Source of the DNA: Paenibacillus cellulositrophicus
GTDB taxonomy: Bacteria > Bacillota > Bacilli > Paenibacillales > Paenibacillaceae
Length of the DNA: 64,000 nucleotides
Reading direction: 5' to 3'
Assembly: GCF_009363095.1 (NCBI RefSeq)
Contig: NZ_CP045295.1
Coordinates: 4,865,001-4,929,000, forward strand
The notes beneath the pieces were generated by a model. The model made no database searches. It saw nothing but the letters and a program-made list of their open reading frames with translations, and was not told the DNA's origin. Positions 25,310 through 33,432 of the stretch are shown here, in pieces (position 1 is the stretch's first letter; each line of letters begins with the position of its first letter). The translations under genes and the position numbers were made by a program.

Positions 25310-25322
25310 GATGAAACCCTCC

Positions 25323-25341
25323 TAGTTCATTTTTTGAAACT
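25323..25341. promoter_or_regulatory. Candidate HxlR operator
   Basis: TAGTTCATTTTTTGAAACTA is an inverted repeat (TAGTTCA against TGAAACTA). It lies 14 bases upstream of the HxlR start and next to further ACTA repeats (to 25365), as expected of an autoregulatory site. Confidence 0.4.
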
Positions 25342-25498
25342 AGTGCACTTAAATGTAACTACTTTTCAAATGTACCACAGTCGACTAATCTTAGGAAAGG
25401 GAACGGATTCCATAAAATTCCGTTCCCGACCCATAATCGATTATCGGGCTTGCTGGATCCAAGTCTTGGAATATACCAAATGAGAAGATAGGAGAAAT

Positions 25499-26440
25499 AT
25501 GATGCAAAGGCCCTTTGAGGTAGACGTTTCGGAATATCCGTTTCTGGATCATTGGCTGCCTTACCGGGACGGTGCGATTCATTATATCGATGAAGGCGAG
25601 GGGCCGGTTGTCGTGCTCCTGCATGGCAACCCCACATGGTCTTATTTGTACCGGCATGTGATCAAAGAGCTGAGCGGCCAGTGCCGGCTGATCGCGCCGG
25701 ATTATCCCGGCTTCGGGATGTCGAAGGCCCCTACGGGCTATGGCTATACACCCCAGGAGCATTCGGAAGCAGTGACGACACTGATCAAGCAGCTGGATCT
25801 GCAAAATGTAGTCCTCGTCGTTCAGGATTGGGGCGGACCGGTTGGGCTCCATTATGCGGTGCATCACCATGACAACATACTCGGCATCGTCCTCATGAAT
25901 ACATGGGCCTGGCCGGCCAAAATCTTGCCGATGAAGCTGTTTTCGATGGCCATGGGAGGCTGGCCGCTCGGATATTGGCTTCAGACCAGGCGGAACTTTT
26001 TTGCCAACACGATTGTGCCCGGCGGTATTCACCATAAGGAGAAGGTCACGGCAGCCTTGCGGAAGGCGTATACCGATCCTTTTCCTACCCCGGCGCTTCG
26101 CAAACCGACCTGGGTGTTCCCCAGAAGCATTCGCAAAGCCGGACCTTGGCTGGCTGAAATTGAATCCAGACTGCCTCTGCTGGCGGAGATTCCTGCGCAA
26201 ATTTTGTGGGGACTGAAGGACAGTGCCGGTTTTCCGGTAGAGGAAATGCAGCGCTGGCAGGGCATTTTGCGAATGCACGAAACGGAAGCTTTGAGCGATG
26301 CATCCCATTATGTGCAGGAGGATCGCCCGGGCGGAGTGGCGGCGTCCATCCGCAGAGTGCTGGAAAGAACAAATGGCGCAGGGAAGCGGCCAAATACGAT
26401 CAAATATACGGAAACGAAATCGAGGAGGATATCCATATGA
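25499..26440 (+). CDS. Haloalkane dehalogenase-like alpha/beta hydrolase
   Basis: A 313-residue alpha/beta hydrolase with haloalkane dehalogenase signatures: LLHGNPTWSYLYRHVI supplies the halide-binding Asn/Trp, VVQDWGGPVGL supplies the nucleophile Asp (near residue 114), and ASHYVQED supplies the catalytic His. The nucleophile is Asp rather than the Ser of esterases, which supports dehalogenase rather than epoxide hydrolase or esterase. ATG 25499 follows AGGAG. The stop overlaps the next gene by four bases. Confidence 0.85.
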   Translation: MMQRPFEVDVSEYPFLDHWLPYRDGAIHYIDEGEGPVVVLLHGNPTWSYLYRHVIKELSGQCRLIAPDYPGFGMSKAPTGYGYTPQEHSEAVTTLIKQLDLQNVVLVVQDWGGPVGLHYAVHHHDNILGIVLMNTWAWPAKILPMKLFSMAMGGWPLGYWLQTRRNFFANTIVPGGIHHKEKVTAALRKAYTDPFPTPALRKPTWVFPRSIRKAGPWLAEIESRLPLLAEIPAQILWGLKDSAGFPVEEMQRWQGILRMHETEALSDASHYVQEDRPGGVAASIRRVLERTNGAGKRPNTIKYTETKSRRISI

Positions 26441-26952
26441 AAACGATTCTTTGGGCGGCGCTGTCCGCCAACGGAAACTATGCGCAGTCGGGGCCTGACA
26501 ACCCGCCGAAGCCGGAAGCTCTGGCCGATTTTGCGGCCCATGCCGGACGATCGGGTAACTTTATCGTGGGGCGCAGAACCTTTGAGGGGATGCAGGCCGG
26601 TGGCGGTGGAGCGGCCTTTGAAGGGCTAGATATCGTGGTTGTCACCAAGCGTGTCAAGGAGATCGCAGGCGTGACGGTCGTGAGTTCTCCCGAAGAAGCA
26701 CTGCAGTATCTCGCGAGCCGGGGGCATTCCACCGCGCTTTTGGCGGGTGGGGCCGAGTTGCATAATGCTTTTCTGGGAAGCGGGCTTGTCGACGAGCTGG
26801 TGTTCAATGTAGCTCCGGTGCTGGAAGGAAAAGGGCTTAACTTGGTCACGGACCAACATGAATATCAATTTAAAGATGTGGAGCTGCTGGATTGTAAACC
26901 GCTGGGATCCGGTGTGGTGCAGCTGCATTATGCGGTCACGGGTTCGTTATAG
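26437..26952 (+). CDS. Dihydrofolate reductase family protein (RibD C-terminal type)
   Basis: A 171-residue RibD-type reductase domain: TILWAALSANGNYAQSGPDN, NFIVGRRTFEGMQAGG, TALLAGGAELHNAFLGSGLV and FNVAPVLEGKGLNLV show the fold. It differs in sequence from the neighbour at 24319, so they are paralogues rather than a recent duplication. ATG 26437 follows GAGGAGG and overlaps the dehalogenase stop as ATGA, implying translational coupling. The substrate is unknown. Confidence 0.85.
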   Translation: MKTILWAALSANGNYAQSGPDNPPKPEALADFAAHAGRSGNFIVGRRTFEGMQAGGGGAAFEGLDIVVVTKRVKEIAGVTVVSSPEEALQYLASRGHSTALLAGGAELHNAFLGSGLVDELVFNVAPVLEGKGLNLVTDQHEYQFKDVELLDCKPLGSGVVQLHYAVTGSL

Positions 26953-26987
26953 ATGCAGTGTAATTGTAAAAATAAGCGGACGATAAG

Positions 26988-27031
26988 GAAAGCTTCTTCC
27001 TGATGCATCGGGAGGAAGCTTTCTCTTTTTT
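26988..27031 (+). terminator. Intrinsic terminator
   Basis: GAAAGCTTCTTCC (26988-27000) pairs with GGAGGAAGCTTTC (27011-27023), followed by a run of six Ts. It ends the dehalogenase-reductase transcript. Confidence 0.85.
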
Positions 27032-27223
27032 GTAGGGACGATAGTGAGGCAGGGACATTTTACGTACTTGCCCCCATCATCAATTTATACAAGCAGTTTT
27101 TGTTTAAAATGGTGAGTCTGCGCCCTAAAATCCATGCTAAAATAGATCCACATCACAACGGACATCGGAGAACGAAATATAAGTGTAAGCTCATATTCTT
27201 TTTTTAGAATCGGGGGAATCAGA

Positions 27224-27790
27224 GTGGAAGTCGTATTTGTCCGTCATGGGCACGGGGAGCATTTGCTGGATTATCCTAACCAACTGAACATGCTGCATCC
27301 CGGGTTAACGTTGTATGGAGAGTCACAGGTGAATGAGCTGCGGGGGCGTTTATTGCTGAACGGTAATGAGCAGGTTGTCGTCAGCCCGACTAAACGTACC
27401 ATCGAAACGGCGAGGATCTTACTGTCAGACGGTCCTTTTGTGATCTCTCCGCTGGCAGGGCCGCGCATGTTCCCGCAAGATCCTTCGTATTCGCCCTTCG
27501 TCTGCGATCAAATCTATTCGAAGGAGGAGATTCGCGAGACGGTTCCAGATGCCGTGATCGTGGATTTTGGCTTGGACCTTTGGGAAGAAGGGATCAACCG
27601 TATCGGACAGGAAGCCTTCGAGACCTATGGGAGGCGGCTGCTGGATTGGTGCAAGGCACAGGCGGAACGTGTTATCATCATTTCCCATGACGGGACGATT
27701 ACGAATTATCGCATGCTCCTTGGCGAACAGGGGCTGACCCGGAAGGACTTTCTGGGAGAAGCGGGCGTATACCAGGCGAAGTATGAATAA
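27224..27790 (+). CDS. Histidine phosphatase family protein (phosphoglycerate mutase-like)
   Basis: A 188-residue histidine phosphatase. VVFVRHGHGEHLLDYP contains the RHG phosphohistidine motif near residues 6-8, and IIISHDGTITNYRMLLG contains the second catalytic His. The RHG superfamily covers broad phosphatases and mutases; the small size suggests a phosphatase. GTG 27224 is spaced from GGGGGA. It lies 47 bases before the methyltransferase gene. Confidence 0.85.
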   Translation: MEVVFVRHGHGEHLLDYPNQLNMLHPGLTLYGESQVNELRGRLLLNGNEQVVVSPTKRTIETARILLSDGPFVISPLAGPRMFPQDPSYSPFVCDQIYSKEEIRETVPDAVIVDFGLDLWEEGINRIGQEAFETYGRRLLDWCKAQAERVIIISHDGTITNYRMLLGEQGLTRKDFLGEAGVYQAKYE

Positions 27791-27837
27791 ATCAGCAGAA
27801 TTGCTCACCTGAAAAAATTCATGTGGGAGGAATGAGG

Positions 27838-28587
27838 ATGAATCCCAATCATCTTATCGAGTTGGATGGCTTACATGTATCACCGTCTATCCTAAATGCG
27901 TTTGAGCACGTCGACGGAGCCAAGTTTCTCTTCCACCAGGACGGTTCCCGGGTCATTCAAAGCACCAATCCTCGCTTTATGGCGGAAATGCTTGAGTGTC
28001 TTCAGGTTCAGAAGGGACAGCGCGTCCTTGAAATCGGAACCGGAAGCGGATTCAATGCGGCACTAATCTCCAACTTGATCGGACCGGAAGGGACCTTGCA
28101 TACGGTCGAGGTGGATCCTTCTGTTGCCAAACGGGCAAAGGCGAAGCTGGAAAGTTCGGGAATCAGAAATGTAAAAGTCATTTGCGGCGACGGGTTTTAC
28201 GGATATCATCAGTCAATTCCATACGATAGAATTATAGCGGCAACGAAGCCGCCGTTTCTTCCGCAGCCTTGGATCGATCAGTTAGCCATAGGCGGAATAT
28301 TGGTTACGCCGCTCGATCTTGAGGCGCTTGGTGACGCCTACGTGGTCGCTTTTAACAAAGTGTCGGAGCATTCACTAGTCAGTCTTAGTCTTATGAAAGG
28401 CAATTTTATGAGGATGGCGCCATCCGTTGAGCAGCTTGTTCTAAAGTCAGGCAAGCCGAATATGGTCCAAACTGACTTCGACATCGATCGTTTACAAATC
28501 AGGGCTCGTCGGAATCCGAACCGAAAAAATAAATGGACGGACCAAGCGAGCTTTGACGCATGGGACTTCGAATACATCGGTTTGTAA
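27838..28587 (+). CDS. Protein-L-isoaspartate O-methyltransferase-like protein
   Basis: A 249-residue class I SAM methyltransferase of the PCMT type. RVLEIGTGSGFNAALISNLI is motif I, TLHTVEVDPSVAKRAKAKL is motif II, and VICGDGFYGYHQSIPYDRII and TKPPFLPQPWIDQLAIGG follow. PCMT repairs isoaspartyl residues in aged proteins. In the Pcm family this region normally reads TAAPxxIP; here it is ATKPPFLPQPW, so activity is plausible but unproven. ATG 27838 is chosen by spacing from GGGAGG. Confidence 0.78.
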   Translation: MNPNHLIELDGLHVSPSILNAFEHVDGAKFLFHQDGSRVIQSTNPRFMAEMLECLQVQKGQRVLEIGTGSGFNAALISNLIGPEGTLHTVEVDPSVAKRAKAKLESSGIRNVKVICGDGFYGYHQSIPYDRIIAATKPPFLPQPWIDQLAIGGILVTPLDLEALGDAYVVAFNKVSEHSLVSLSLMKGNFMRMAPSVEQLVLKSGKPNMVQTDFDIDRLQIRARRNPNRKNKWTDQASFDAWDFEYIGL

Positions 28588-28610
28588 ACAAGCCGAAGGG
28601 GGAGTTTTTA

Positions 28611-29579
28611 ATGTACAACCTGAGCCAATTCGTTTTGCCGAACGGAACGCTGAGCGAAGAGGGGCTGTGGAAGCGGGAGGCCTTGTACCAAGGCATGAAC
28701 GGCAAATTCGTGGAACGGTTCTACCCGGATCGGCAGCACAGCTACATTTTCAAGCCGCTGACCAACGGGGAGAGCGTGGACCGGGAAGCCTGGATTTACC
28801 GGCATGTGCTGTCCGGCTTTCCGGACATTTACCCGGCGCTGCTCGCCTCTTCGGAGGAAGGAGCCGGGGAGGAGGGATGGTCGATTTTTGAAGATCTTGG
28901 CCCCCTTCGCCATGAGTACGATGTAGAAACCGCCATGAAAGTGGTACAGCAGATCGCCTGGTGGCATGCGCTGCCGGAGGAGCGCCGGGAGGGTTTGAGC
29001 GGGTCGGGGCCTAAGCCGCAGATTGAGCAAATCGCCGCCGATCTCATGAACAGACGGGATGAGGCTGTGGCGGTTATGAACGAAATCGGCGAGCCCTGGG
29101 AGCTGGACGGCATGATACTCAGCTTTGCGGAGGGCCTTGCACTCCCGAAAATAAAGGTGGTATCCCACGGGGACCTGCATCTGGGCAACTACGCTGTTGC
29201 GGCTGACGGCCGCTTGTACATCATGGATTGGGAGCATGCCCACCTGAATACCCCGTTCTGGGACTTGTATCATCTCATCGACATGTCGCATCCCTTGTTT
29301 CCGAAACAGGTGACCTCTGCAGATCGGGAAAAGCTCCTGACCTATTATGTAGCTCAGTCGGCGCTGTATGGCGTGGAGTGGGACCTTGGCGATTTTATCC
29401 GCGATTACTGCCGCTTTGCGACCGTGTTTTCCATTTGGATGCTGCTCCTGATTTCAGGTGACTTGAAACGGGGAGACAGCGTCTGGCCGCAGGAACGGCT
29501 GCTGGGACAAAAGGAAGAAGCGGTAGCTGGCTTAAAAGGGTGCCTGACGAGCCTGTCGCTCGAGCGGGACTCGGCTTAA
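28611..29579 (+). CDS. Aminoglycoside phosphotransferase-like kinase
   Basis: A 322-residue APH-fold kinase. HGDLHLGNYAVAADGRLYIM continues DWEHAHLNTP: the catalytic Asp of HGDLHLGN and the metal-binding Asp of DWE are both present, near residues 187 and 205. The start SYIFKPLTNGESVDREAWIY covers the ATP-binding strands. Such proteins phosphorylate antibiotics, choline or other small alcohols; a resistance role is not shown. GAAGGGGGAG precedes the ATG. A second APH-like gene lies at 40239. Confidence 0.83.
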   Translation: MYNLSQFVLPNGTLSEEGLWKREALYQGMNGKFVERFYPDRQHSYIFKPLTNGESVDREAWIYRHVLSGFPDIYPALLASSEEGAGEEGWSIFEDLGPLRHEYDVETAMKVVQQIAWWHALPEERREGLSGSGPKPQIEQIAADLMNRRDEAVAVMNEIGEPWELDGMILSFAEGLALPKIKVVSHGDLHLGNYAVAADGRLYIMDWEHAHLNTPFWDLYHLIDMSHPLFPKQVTSADREKLLTYYVAQSALYGVEWDLGDFIRDYCRFATVFSIWMLLLISGDLKRGDSVWPQERLLGQKEEAVAGLKGCLTSLSLERDSA

Positions 29580-29639
29580 TGTGCTGCTCCAAGGCTTTCC
29601 CCCTGAGCACAACACAACTGCCGGTTCCGTTCATGTATC

Positions 29640-30221
29640 TTATTGAATCAACGTGAGAATCACCTCAACCGAATGATCGACAAAGGAACGCTCCGGGCGG
29701 GCTTTCATCATCACTGTCAGACCGATCAAGGAGACGACCAGGGTCTGTGCCAGGGACTTGGCGTCCACACCGGTGTGCAGCTCGCCTGAACGGAGCCCGC
29801 GTTCGATCGCCTCCTGAAAAATCGCCGCCAAATACATCTCATGCTCCCGTGTCAAAATCTCAAATTTTTCATCATGTGGAGCCATCTCCACCATCGTATT
29901 AATGCAGAAGCATCCGCGGTTCTGCGGATCGGCATACGACTCCTCGACAATCCCCTCAAAATAACGTTTGAACGCTTCCTTAACGGATTCGCCGTGCAGA
30001 AGCACGGATCTGGCCTGCGCCGCATGCGCGGCGGTATATTTCCGCAGAGCCGCTTCAAACAGCTCCTTCTTATCCCCGAACGCGGAGTAAATGCTTGGGC
30101 GCTGAATGCCCATTCCCGCCGTCAGATCGCTTAAGGACGTTGCCTCATAGCCTTTACTCCAAAATATATGCATGGCGTCTTCCAGCGCCTGGTCCACATC
30201 GAATTCACGCTGCCTAACCAT
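29640..30221 (-). CDS. TetR/AcrR family transcriptional regulator
   Basis: A 193-residue TetR-type repressor. The helix-turn-helix is in TSLSDLTAGMGIQRPSIYSA around residues 28-47, and the C-terminal domain (NRGCFCINTMVEMAPHDEKF) is of the TetR_C type common to regulators of efflux. Start ATG 30221 is spaced six bases from GAGGTG; a GTG at 30230 is an alternative. It is divergent from the MFS gene and two near-identical palindromes lie between them. Confidence 0.88.
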   Translation of the reverse strand: MVRQREFDVDQALEDAMHIFWSKGYEATSLSDLTAGMGIQRPSIYSAFGDKKELFEAALRKYTAAHAAQARSVLLHGESVKEAFKRYFEGIVEESYADPQNRGCFCINTMVEMAPHDEKFEILTREHEMYLAAIFQEAIERGLRSGELHTGVDAKSLAQTLVVSLIGLTVMMKARPERSFVDHSVEVILTLIQ

Positions 30222-30237
30222 TTTCGGCACCTCATTT

Positions 30238-30253
30238 CATATCGATCGGTATG
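30238..30253. promoter_or_regulatory. TetR operator, copy 1
   Basis: CATATCGATCGGTATG is one base from the perfect 16-bp palindrome CATACCGATCGGTATG. It lies directly upstream of the TetR gene, so it is probably its autoregulatory site. Confidence 0.6.
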
Positions 30254-30424
30254 CTTAGATTGTAGAAGATTCATCCCCTCCTGTCAATTCGGTCAGCCAA
30301 GATCAGTGATCGGACTAGCCTATAAATATTTTTCGTAATCCGTTAAATTCAGGCTCGATAACAAATTTGATCCAAGTACCTCTTGACAGCACTTTGCTCG
30401 GGAAGGTAAGGTAAGCACAAATCA

Positions 30425-30453
30425 TTGTGTACCGATTGGTATGTTATGATAAT
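30425..30453 (+). promoter_or_regulatory. MFS promoter containing TetR operator copy 2
   Basis: TTGTGT (30425-30430), 17 bases and GATAAT (30448-30453) form a promoter for the transporter. The spacer carries TGTACCGATTGGTATG (30428-30443), matching copy 1 in 12 of 16 positions, so bound repressor would block polymerase. Confidence 0.6.
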
Positions 30454-30476
30454 TGAAGGATCGGGAGGGGTTCGTT

Positions 30477-31760
30477 GTGAACAATCTGCAGGAAACCGAA
30501 TCGATGGTAACCGGAGAAAGGACGGGGGAGGAAGAGGGAAAAAAGGCCGCCGTTCCAACCACCGCAACGGCTGCATCCATGCAGCCGATAACCCGCTGGA
30601 CGGCGCTGCTGTTTGCCGCGGCGTGCGGTTTGGCGGTCGCCAACGTCTATTACGCCCAGCCGCTGCTGGATTCTTTGGCGGCGCAGTTCGGGATTTCGCA
30701 TTCGTCGGTCGGGGTGGTCATTACCGTTACGCAGATTTGCTATGCCATAGGTTTGATTCTGCTCGTTCCGCTGGGAGATTTGTTGAACCGCCGCAGGCTG
30801 ATTCCGGGCATGATGCTGATATCCGTGGCTGCACTGGTCGTCGTAGGAACGGCGGCTAACCGGGGCATCCTGCTTGGAGGGATGGCGGTCGTCGGGCTTT
30901 TGGCCGTGGTCACGCAGGTTCTCGTTGCTTATGCCGCGACGCTGGCGGCCCCCGAATCACGGGGGAGGATCGTCGGCGTAGTAACGAGTGGGGTGGTGAT
31001 CGGGATTCTACTGGCCCGAACATTCGCCGGTCTGCTAACGGATGCAGCCGGCTGGCGCTCCGTCTACCTGGCGTCTGCAGGTCTGATGCTGATCTTGGCC
31101 TGCATTCTGCTTAAGGTACTGCCGGGGAAGGATCCGGAGAAGACTTCGCTGAAGTATCCTCAGCTGCTTCGGTCGGTGCTGGGCCTGTTCGTGCAGGAGC
31201 GGATCCTGCGTGTTCGCGCCATGCTGGCGCTGCTGATTTTTATGGCGTTCAGCATATTGTGGACCTCGCTGGTGCTTCCGCTCAGCAGCCCGCCGCTCTC
31301 CCTGTCGCACAGCGCCATCGGGGCGTTCGGACTCGCCGGGGCCGCCGGAGCGGTCGCAGCGGCAAGAGCCGGCCGGCTGGCCGACCGGGGGATGGGACAG
31401 CGTACCACAGGTGTCGCCTTGGCGCTGCTGCTCGTTTCATGGCTTCCGATCCGATATACGGAGCACTCGCTGCTGTCCTTGATCCTGGGCATCCTTCTGC
31501 TCGATATGGCGGTACAGGCCGTCCATGTGACGAACCAGAGCATGATTCTGAGCGTACGCCCGGAAGCACGCAGCCGATTGACTGCGGCTTACATGACGTT
31601 TTACTCGATCGGCAGCGCCACGGGTTCCATCGCCTCGACGAGCATTTATGCCCGATTCGGCTGGGACGGGGTGTGCATGCTCGGGGCAGGCGTCAGTGCG
31701 TTTGCGCTTTTATTCTGGGCATGGACCCGGCGAAGCGGGGAAAGCGTGAGGTCCTACTAA
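30477..31760 (+). CDS. MFS transporter
   Basis: A 427-residue major facilitator permease with 12 predicted spans. The first span begins WTALLFAAACGLAVANVYYA, and the loop between spans 2 and 3 is PLGDLLNRRRLIPG, the conserved MFS motif. A 35-residue polar N-terminal tail precedes it. The type, divergent from TetR, matches drug-exporter pairs, so the product is probably an efflux pump controlled by the neighbour. GTG 30477 follows GGGAGGGG. Confidence 0.86.
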   Translation: MNNLQETESMVTGERTGEEEGKKAAVPTTATAASMQPITRWTALLFAAACGLAVANVYYAQPLLDSLAAQFGISHSSVGVVITVTQICYAIGLILLVPLGDLLNRRRLIPGMMLISVAALVVVGTAANRGILLGGMAVVGLLAVVTQVLVAYAATLAAPESRGRIVGVVTSGVVIGILLARTFAGLLTDAAGWRSVYLASAGLMLILACILLKVLPGKDPEKTSLKYPQLLRSVLGLFVQERILRVRAMLALLIFMAFSILWTSLVLPLSSPPLSLSHSAIGAFGLAGAAGAVAAARAGRLADRGMGQRTTGVALALLLVSWLPIRYTEHSLLSLILGILLLDMAVQAVHVTNQSMILSVRPEARSRLTAAYMTFYSIGSATGSIASTSIYARFGWDGVCMLGAGVSAFALLFWAWTRRSGESVRSY

Positions 31761-31771
31761 GCTCCAAGCGG

Positions 31772-32578
31772 TTAGGCACAAACGACATTGCCGCAGTACT
31801 CGCATTCTTTTTCCCGCTCCGTACCCAAAAACACCCTTGCACCGCAGCCGGGGCATTCGACGGTTTTCGGAGAAGAGGATTGACCCGAAACAGGGGACTG
31901 AAACCCCGAAGGCCGTCCATGACCGTTTTCATCAGAGGCAGAGTCCTCTTCATCATACTCGTCATCGTACTCATCGTCGTACTCTTCATCATTTTCTTCA
32001 TCGTACTCGTCATCGTATTCTTCTTCATACTCTCCGTTGAGGTAATCCTCAAACGCCTGTTGTTGGATGTAGACGGTTCCGTTGATAACTTTGCCTTCCG
32101 GGAGGAGCCCTTCCTCAAACATAAACGTCAAATCCCGGGTGACATCGGCGGGGGACGTCTGTGAAAGGCTGCGAATCTGCTCAACGGAGGTCAGGCGCAT
32201 GCTCACAACGGCTTCCTGATAGACCTGAAGCAGGGAGCCGAATTTTTTATCGAGCCTATGGCCGACCAGGAAAAAGATCAGGGTAGGAAGAAACCAATAT
32301 ATCGCCAGAACGATCCCTGAGGTCAAATAATCAATCTGTTCCTCTTCTCCAAACGTATCGTAGGTCAAATAGAGAATGATCATGATGGAGATATAGGAAA
32401 AGACCATAGCCCATCCCAATAGCCGTAAGTTTCTGCCTTTGGCTTTGTTATGATGGTGGGTCGATGCCAAGCGGATGAAGGCGAGCAGTCCGCCGACGGG
32501 AAATACGAGCAGGGTGAGGATTATAATCCACGTGTCAAATGTCGAAAATCTAACTTTATATGGAACCGGGATCTCCAT
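31772..32578 (-). CDS. Membrane protein with acidic repeat and zinc ribbon
   Basis: A 268-residue protein with three hydrophobic spans near residues 13-37, 55-77 and 84-108. Residues 190-222 form an acidic YDDEYDEE repeat, and a C-terminal zinc ribbon reads CPGCGARVFLG ending ECEYCG. The acidic stretch is short-repeat DNA (31950-32045). It is the third gene of the operon with the SPFH protein, whose zinc ribbons it echoes. ATG 32578 is preceded by AAAGGAG. I do not recognise a characterised homologue; a membrane-associated assembly or stress role is inferred. Confidence 0.7.
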   Translation of the reverse strand: MEIPVPYKVRFSTFDTWIIILTLLVFPVGGLLAFIRLASTHHHNKAKGRNLRLLGWAMVFSYISIMIILYLTYDTFGEEEQIDYLTSGIVLAIYWFLPTLIFFLVGHRLDKKFGSLLQVYQEAVVSMRLTSVEQIRSLSQTSPADVTRDLTFMFEEGLLPEGKVINGTVYIQQQAFEDYLNGEYEEEYDDEYDEENDEEYDDEYDDEYDEEDSASDENGHGRPSGFQSPVSGQSSSPKTVECPGCGARVFLGTEREKECEYCGNVVCA

Positions 32579-32654
32579 ATGATGGTCTCCTTTATGCATG
32601 ATGTTATTTATGTATATAGAATGAACTAAAGAAATGGTTAAACTTTAGTTCATT

Positions 32655-33401
32655 TTATGTAGAACCAGCTTTTGCTTGAAGTAACTGTGAATTTCTTTCT
32701 AATGCTGTACGCTCGATATCTTGGATCAGGAGTAAAGCTTCATTGGCTAATTGTTCACGCTGGTCCGGCACAGCGGTAGCGATCAGGCTCACCTGATCCT
32801 CCAGCAGCGATATTTTCTGGAGAAGCAGCTGCTCCACTTCGTATAAGGCCGGAACCGAATTGGGGTCGCTGTACCGGAGCGTATCCTCCAGGCCGCGGAT
32901 TTGCTCTTGAACATGACCGAGCCGGCTCTGCTCCGGCAGCGATTGAAGCTTCTGACGGATGGTTTCCAGCCGATTTGCCGTATCCCGCCCCTTGCTCCAG
33001 CTGCGGTGATCCCGCCGCTCCTGCCTGGCAGCATAGGTTCCGGACAGTTCCACCGTCCCCGTGAGGATGATGAATCCGATCAAGGTGAGAATCTGGCTCC
33101 ATACATAGGAGGTAACGGAGAGTGTGGTCCAAAGACTGAACAACAACATCTCCAGCAGCACAGCCCCGGCGTACAGTCCAGCTGCGATACCGGAGCCAAT
33201 GTAAAAGGGAGCAGACATGCCTGGACCCTGACGGCGGTTCAGCAGGCGATATACAAACCGAAGAACGGCTGCTGCCGCGCAGCCCGCGCCGGCACCGGAA
33301 ATCCAGGACCGGCTCTCGGCCCAGCCGCCGCTCCACCCAAACCCAAAGACAACAATCAAGGGAATAAGGATGACAGCGGTAAAAAACCAGCTTTTATGCA
33401 T
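32655..33401 (-). CDS. Membrane protein with cytosolic coiled-coil domain
   Basis: A 248-residue protein with about four spans in the first 125 residues (WFFTAVILIPLIVVFGFGW, SGAGAGCAAAAVLRFVYRLL and two more). About 120 residues of predicted coiled coil follow, including RLETIRQKLQSLPEQSRLGH and LLLQKISLLEDQVSLIATAV. The start is uncertain: ATG 33401 is spaced from AAGGAAGGGG; an upstream ATG at 33446 overlaps the SPFH gene. It sits between SPFH and zinc-ribbon membrane genes and probably acts with them. Confidence 0.65.
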   Translation of the reverse strand: MHKSWFFTAVILIPLIVVFGFGWSGGWAESRSWISGAGAGCAAAAVLRFVYRLLNRRQGPGMSAPFYIGSGIAAGLYAGAVLLEMLLFSLWTTLSVTSYVWSQILTLIGFIILTGTVELSGTYAARQERRDHRSWSKGRDTANRLETIRQKLQSLPEQSRLGHVQEQIRGLEDTLRYSDPNSVPALYEVEQLLLQKISLLEDQVSLIATAVPDQREQLANEALLLIQDIERTALERNSQLLQAKAGST

Positions 33402-33432
33402 CAGTGTGGTTCCCCTTCCTTTGGCCTCGTTA

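Noticed and set aside
31950..32045. Short tandem repeats resembling a repeat array
   Set aside because: They encode the acidic YDDEYDEE stretch of the zinc-ribbon membrane protein and have no CRISPR-like spacing.
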